Source: JBBDXS01 sp040902195 (GTDB lineage: Bacteria > Chloroflexota > Dehalococcoidia > DSTF01 > RBG-16-68-14). From it: 64,000 bases of DNA. Position 1 is the first letter of the stretch, and every line of letters begins with the position of its first letter. Location of the stretch: assembly GCA_040902195.1 (NCBI GenBank), contig JBBDXS010000015.1, forward strand, positions 1 through 64,000, in the 5' to 3' direction. Both the position numbers and the translations under genes were made by a program. A model generated the notes under the pieces. The model saw only the letters and a list, made by a program, of their open reading frames with translations, was not told where the DNA came from and did not search any database. Shown here piece by piece: positions 60,183 to 64,000 of the stretch.

Positions 60183-61079
60183 CTACGAGACGGCGCTGCG
60201 GAAGCGGCTTGTTGCGAGCGCTAGGGTGACGCTGCCCAGGCCGATCAGGATGCCCAGCGCCTCGACGACGACGAGGCCAGCGCTCTTACCGTGGACGGAG
60301 TCCGGGCCGTTGAGGAGCACGCGCATCGCATCGATCGTATACGTGACGGGGTTGACGTGCGCGATGGCCTGCATCCAGCCCGGCAGCAGCTCGATCGGGA
60401 GCTGGGCGGAGCTGGTGAACAAGAGCGGCAGCGTGAGGAAGTTGCTCACGATGAACGTGGCCTCGGTGCTGCGGGTCCAGAGCGCAATGTAGACGTTCAA
60501 CGCCATCAGCGTAATCGCGAACATCATTGCAATGAGCAGCGCGGCAAGGATGCCCGGGATGCCGTAGTGGAAGCTGATCTGCGGGTCCTGCCAGAAGCCG
60601 AAGATGTATCCGATGATGACGACGAGCACCATCTGCACGGTAATGCGGGTGAGGTCGCCCAGTAAGCGGCCGGCCAGGATCGCGAGGCGGTTGATCGGCG
60701 TTGTGAGCAGCTTATCGAGGAAGCCGCTGTCGATGTCCGTGATGATCGCGACGCCGGATTGCCCGGAGCCGAACAGGATCGATTGCAGGATCACCGTCGG
60801 GATGAAGAACTGGAGGTAGCTGACGTTGCCGAAGCTGGCGGCCGCGCCCGGCAAACGCGCGATGCGGCCGAACATCTGCCCGAAGAGCACGAGCCAGATC
60901 AGCGGCTGCACGAGCGAGAAGAAGATCACTGTCGCCTGGCGCGAGAGGCGTTTGAGCTGACGGACGTAGAGGACGTAGGTCTCGCTGGCGAGCTTGGCAG
61001 CGCCGCGCGGCAGCGCCTCGTTGGTGACGAGGCTGGCGATCTCGTGCGGGACGGGGTCGGGCTCGGTAACGGTCGTCAT
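60183..61079 (-). CDS. ABC-2 type permease (DrrB-like)
   Basis: 298 residues with a cytosolic N-terminus and six membrane helices, for example VIFFSLVQPLIWLVLFGQMF, FFIPTVILQSILFGSGQSGV, GILAALLIAMMFAITLMALN and GLVVVEALGILIGLGSVTLA. Typical ABC-2 permease with the segment SGFLDKLLTTPINRLAILAG. It starts seven bases after the ATPase gene ends; together they form a DrrAB-like exporter. Substrate (drug, lipid or polyketide) unknown. Confidence 0.9.
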   Translation of the reverse strand: MTTVTEPDPVPHEIASLVTNEALPRGAAKLASETYVLYVRQLKRLSRQATVIFFSLVQPLIWLVLFGQMFGRIARLPGAAASFGNVSYLQFFIPTVILQSILFGSGQSGVAIITDIDSGFLDKLLTTPINRLAILAGRLLGDLTRITVQMVLVVIIGYIFGFWQDPQISFHYGIPGILAALLIAMMFAITLMALNVYIALWTRSTEATFIVSNFLTLPLLFTSSAQLPIELLPGWMQAIAHVNPVTYTIDAMRVLLNGPDSVHGKSAGLVVVEALGILIGLGSVTLALATSRFRSAVS

Positions 61080-61085
61080 CGAACG

Positions 61086-62126
61086 CTAGCGTCGCTTCGG
61101 GCGACCGCCGCCCATCACGCGCGAGATAGGGCTCTGCGTGTTGCGCCAGTTGTGCACCGGCGCGTCTTCGCGGATGCGCTCGCCGGTGTACTTCAGGAAG
61201 ACGTCGTCGAGTGTCGGGCTCGTGAGCGTGAGGTCGGCGACATCGATGCCCGCGTCGCCCAGCGCGCGCAGGATGGGCGGCAGCGACTGGCCGCCGTGCT
61301 GCGCTGTGAGCACGACGCGCCCATCGTCTTGCTTGACAGACGAGATGAACGGAAGGGCGCCGAGCACGCCGGTCGCGCGCGCGCGCCGCGCATCGGCATC
61401 TGAGCCGTCGTCGCGAAACGTCAGGCTGATCACGTCGCCGCCGAGCTCGGCTTTGAGCGCCTGAGGGCTCGCGTTCGCGATGATGCTGCCGTGATCGATG
61501 ATCGCAAGCCGGTGGCAGAGGCGGTCGGCCTCTTCGAGGTAGTGGGTCGTGAGGAAGATCGTCAGGCCGTCACGCTTATTTAGCTCTTCAAGGTGCGCCC
61601 AGATGCCGGCGCGGTTCTGCGGGTCGAGACCCGTCGTCGGCTCGTCGAGGAAGAGGAGCTGCGGCCGGTGGATGAGGCCCGTCGCAAGGTCGAGGCGTTT
61701 GCGCATGCCGCCCGAGTAGGAGCCGGCCGGCCGTTCTGCGTCAGCGGTGAGGTCCATCAGCTCCAGCAGCTCGGCCGTGCGGCGGCGCAGAACGGCCTTG
61801 TCCATGTGGTAGAGCTGCCCCTGCAGGATCAGGTTCTCGCGGCCGGTCAGCACGTCATCGACGCCGACGTCCTGGGCCGCGTAGCCGATCAGGCTGCGGA
61901 TCAGATCGGCGTGCTTCGCAACATCGCGGCCGAAGACGCGCGCGCTGCCGGACGTAGCGCCGAGGAGCGTTATGAGGATCTTGATCGTCGTCGACTTGCC
62001 GGCGCCATTCGGCCCGAGGAAGCCGAAGAACTCGCCTTCGTTGACGTCGAACGAGATGCCGCGCAGCGCCTCGATGCCGTCGGCGTAGACCTTGCGTAGC
62101 TCTGCGACCTCGATGACGCGGTTCAT
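61086..62126 (-). CDS. ABC transporter ATPase (DrrA-like)
   Basis: 346 residues from ATG 62126. Walker A GPNGAGKSTT, signature SYSGGMRKRLDLATGL, Walker B LLFLDEPTTGLDPQNR and H-loop FLTTHYLEEADRL are intact. The C-terminal 90 residues (from about 255) form the DrrA-type regulatory extension. Partner of the downstream permease. The frame runs to 62387 but the family N-terminus and an upstream TATCTA box support 62126. Confidence 0.93.
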   Translation of the reverse strand: MNRVIEVAELRKVYADGIEALRGISFDVNEGEFFGFLGPNGAGKSTTIKILITLLGATSGSARVFGRDVAKHADLIRSLIGYAAQDVGVDDVLTGRENLILQGQLYHMDKAVLRRRTAELLELMDLTADAERPAGSYSGGMRKRLDLATGLIHRPQLLFLDEPTTGLDPQNRAGIWAHLEELNKRDGLTIFLTTHYLEEADRLCHRLAIIDHGSIIANASPQALKAELGGDVISLTFRDDGSDADARRARATGVLGALPFISSVKQDDGRVVLTAQHGGQSLPPILRALGDAGIDVADLTLTSPTLDDVFLKYTGERIREDAPVHNWRNTQSPISRVMGGGRPKRR

Positions 62127-62154
62127 TCGAGGAAGCTTGACATAGATACGAATC

Positions 62155-62204
62155 GGGAACAAGGAACAAGGCGTCAACGGATGGAGAACGGATAAACGGA
62201 TACC
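62155..62204. repeat. GGAACA and ACGGATA repeats
   Basis: GGGAACA AGGAACA at about 62155-62168, then AACGGAT, AACGGATA, AACGGATA at 62176-62204, upstream of the DrrA-like gene. The 119-base spacer holds no gene. Confidence 0.7.
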
Positions 62205-62245
62205 GGGCGCCGAGGCTGGAAAGCCCCGGCTACGGAGATGGGGCG

Positions 62246-63082
62246 CTACAGCTCTCGCGCGACGGGGGGCGCGCGGTCGAAGGCGCGGCGCAACATGACC
62301 GCCGCGAAGACGGCGAACAGAGCGCTGATCGCGATGCCGGACGCGAGCACCTGCGGGGCGTGCTCGCTCGACGGCACGTCGGCCCACACGGCGAGGTAAA
62401 CCGACACGCCGATGATGAACGCGAAGTTCCCGAACACGCTGCCAAGCGCCCAGAGCGGCTTGTACGGCAGATCGAAGCCGCGCGCCTCCACGCCTCGCGT
62501 GCGCAATAGCGCATCGAGCTGTTGGTTGACGAGGACGATGCAGGCGGACGTAAACAGCCAGCCGGCGTAGTTGGTGAGCGGCACATCGAAGTGGACACCG
62601 TTGCCCGCGTAGGCGTAGAGGTCGCCCAGGAACCAGTAGCGCCCCAGATGCGCGACGGGGTCCGTCACCGTGTCGGCCCAGGTGGTCACGACCGCGGCGA
62701 GCAGGAGCACGCGCAGCGAGTTATCGATGCGCGGATCGACGCGACGTTGCACGCCGGCGCCGCGCGGCTCGAGGCGCGACAGGAATGTGCAGGCGATCGA
62801 GTAGCCGAAGTAGGTCAGGAAGGCGAAGCTGAGCGACGCGAACAGCGGGACACCGCCGATGAACAGCTCGTCCGGGAAGTTTGCCTCGTTGTAGTGATAG
62901 TTGCCGAACGGGAAGCCGTTACGGATGCTGCTAAACTCCACGAGCCAGCCGATGAACGTCCCCGTCGCTAGCCAGAGGAGGGTGCGCTGCCAGCCTCGCT
63001 CCGCCGTCGCGATGACAAGGAACGAGACGAGGAACGCCACGACGTACGGGCGCTCCGTGAACATCGCCGCGAGCTCGTTCAT
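62246..63082 (-). CDS. CruF-type carotenoid biosynthesis protein (DUF422)
   Basis: 278 residues, several membrane helices. WLVEFSSIRNGFPFGNYHYN, GGVPLFASLSFAFLTYFGYS and TDPVAHLGRYWFLGDLYAYA are DUF422 hallmarks. Known members (CruF, bisanhydrobacterioruberin hydratase) add water at the 1,2 double bond of carotenoid psi-ends. No phytoene synthase or desaturase is in the window, so the exact carotenoid is unknown. TACAAT ends seven bases before the ATG at 63082, suggesting a leaderless mRNA. Confidence 0.85.
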   Translation of the reverse strand: MNELAAMFTERPYVVAFLVSFLVIATAERGWQRTLLWLATGTFIGWLVEFSSIRNGFPFGNYHYNEANFPDELFIGGVPLFASLSFAFLTYFGYSIACTFLSRLEPRGAGVQRRVDPRIDNSLRVLLLAAVVTTWADTVTDPVAHLGRYWFLGDLYAYAGNGVHFDVPLTNYAGWLFTSACIVLVNQQLDALLRTRGVEARGFDLPYKPLWALGSVFGNFAFIIGVSVYLAVWADVPSSEHAPQVLASGIAISALFAVFAAVMLRRAFDRAPPVAREL

Positions 63083-63089
63083 GGGCGAG

Positions 63090-63134
63090 ATTGTAGCCGA
63101 AGCGCGAACGCAGCCGCTCGTGACCCGCTACACT
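63090..63134. promoter_or_regulatory. Back-to-back -10 boxes of two leaderless genes
   Basis: Minus strand TACAAT (63095-63090), seven bases, ATG 63082; plus strand TACACT (63129-63134), seven bases, ATG 63142. No good -35 was found for either. Confidence 0.55.
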
Positions 63135-63141
63135 ACGGCCC

Positions 63142-64000
63142 ATGCGCGCGATCCAGATCAGCAGCCTCGATGGGCCCGATGCGCTCGCGCTCGCGGATGT
63201 AGCGGAGCCCGGCAGCGATAGCCGCGTCGTTATCGAGGTGCACGCGGCGGGCGTGTGCTTCGCGGACCTGCTGATGACGCGCGGGCGCTACCAGTTCCGG
63301 CCCGACGCGCCGTTCGTGCCCGGTGTTGAGCTGGCGGGCGTCGTGCGCAGCGCGCCGGAAGGCACGCCGTTCAGGCCGGGCGATCGAGTCGCGGCGTCCT
63401 CGCCGCTTGGCGCGTGGGCCGAGGTCGCGCTCGCTGCGCCGCAGGTGACGTTCCCGATCCCGGACGATATGTCGTTCGCGATGGCGACGGCGCTGATCAA
63501 CTACCAGACCGCGTACTTCGCGCTCGTCGAGCGGGGCAACGCGCGGGCAGGGGACTCCGTGCTCATCCACGGCGCGACGGGCGGCGTCGGCAGCGCGGCA
63601 GTCGACGTCGCGAAGGCGCTCGGCATGACGACGATCGCCGTCGCGCGCGGCGAGGACCAGCTCGCCGTCGCGCGCGAGCTGGGCGCGACGCACGCGGTCG
63701 ATGCGGAGTCGGACTTCCTGGCGGAGGTGCGCGCGATCACGAACGACCGCGGCGTCGACATCGTCTTCGACACGGTCGGCGGCGAACGCTTCCTCGATAG
63801 CGTGCGCGCGCTCGCCTCGGGCGGGCGGCTGCTCGTCGTCGGGTTTGCGGCGGGCGAAATACCGCAGATCAAGGTGAATCGATTGCTCCTGCGCAATACG
63901 GCGGTCGTAGGCGTGGGCTGGGCGGAGTACATCCGCCACGACCCGGAGATGCCGCAGCGCGTAGCGAAGGGGATCGCGGAGCTGTGGGAGTCCGGCGCGC
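63142..64000 (+). CDS. NADPH:quinone oxidoreductase (MDR family), 3' end missing
   Basis: 286 codons before the window ends. N-terminal GroES-like domain (VVIEVHAAGVCFADLLMTRG, VPGVELAGVV) with no zinc-ligand set, and a Rossmann domain with VLIHGATGGVGSAAVDVAKA, the typical quinone-oxidoreductase nucleotide motif, and IVFDTVGGERFLDSVRALAS. It uses NADPH to reduce quinones or enones. Starts at ATG 63142; its end lies beyond 64000, so length and final motifs cannot be judged. Confidence 0.9.
   Translation, partial: MRAIQISSLDGPDALALADVAEPGSDSRVVIEVHAAGVCFADLLMTRGRYQFRPDAPFVPGVELAGVVRSAPEGTPFRPGDRVAASSPLGAWAEVALAAPQVTFPIPDDMSFAMATALINYQTAYFALVERGNARAGDSVLIHGATGGVGSAAVDVAKALGMTTIAVARGEDQLAVARELGATHAVDAESDFLAEVRAITNDRGVDIVFDTVGGERFLDSVRALASGGRLLVVGFAAGEIPQIKVNRLLLRNTAVVGVGWAEYIRHDPEMPQRVAKGIAELWESGA

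Overview
The window looks like a 64 kb stretch of a GC-rich Chloroflexota genome, probably Dehalococcoidia-like, most likely a metagenome assembly because it carries three N-filled gaps. That placement rests on gene content and not on a marker gene: a Tad pilus set without a secretin, many secreted proteins ending in ILQ-type dockerin repeats, a double-domain CaiB/BaiF CoA-transferase, luciferase-like F420/flavin oxidoreductases, several amidohydrolases and a CruF-type carotenoid protein. No rRNA, tRNA, CRISPR, phage or insertion-sequence gene was seen.

Layout. Positions 1-2.5 kb hold the start of an NHL-repeat surface protein, an AAA+ ATPase and a small wall- or membrane-anchored protein. 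From 2.9 to 12.3 kb runs a surface-appendage block on the plus strand: a VWA/FHA membrane protein, an ECF sigma factor, a Flp pilin, CpaB, TadZ/CpaE, TadA, TadB, TadC and a DUF192 protein. A DUF11/CARDB-like stalk protein with a Thr-Pro-rich linker faces it (12.3-15.4 kb). From 15.7 to 29.2 kb are catabolic genes (aldo/keto reductase, PPOX protein, amidase, M20 amidohydrolase, CoA-transferase, amidohydrolase, Zn dehydrogenase and LLM oxidoreductase pair) plus a dockerin protein and an M23 peptidase. From 29.5 to 45.6 kb are an RCC1-repeat protein, a class I aldolase next to a PPi-type phosphofructokinase, a small nuclease/SRAP pair, an ABC exporter, a GNAT protein with a leaderless mini-ORF upstream, a sugar-dehydrogenase-like propeller, a depolymerase-like esterase and a cohesin-like/dockerin protein. 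From 45.7 kb to the end are an MFS transporter, AroE, a siroheme nitrite/sulfite reductase, another amidohydrolase, an LLM oxidoreductase, a TolB-like propeller, a sulfatase, two small dockerin proteins, a DrrAB-like ABC system, CruF and a truncated quinone oxidoreductase.

Two themes cut across the genes. First, at least seven secreted proteins carry C-terminal dockerin-like calcium-binding repeats, and one has a cohesin-like domain, which suggests a surface protein-assembly network in a non-cellulolytic setting. Second, from about 29 kb onward the spacers are packed with repeats: palindromes ending in CCCTAC, a TCCTTCG...CAGGATGACA element, and several different heptanucleotide tandem repeats. 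Many minus-strand promoters fit TTGAC(A/G)-17-TAnnnT, and several genes have the -10 box only 6-7 bases before the start codon, implying leaderless mRNAs.

The most unusual signals are a duplicated promoter-plus-terminator-hairpin leader in front of two surface-protein genes, the leaderless 30-residue ORF with its own terminator ahead of the GNAT gene, and the SRAP/PD-(D/E)XK nuclease pair.
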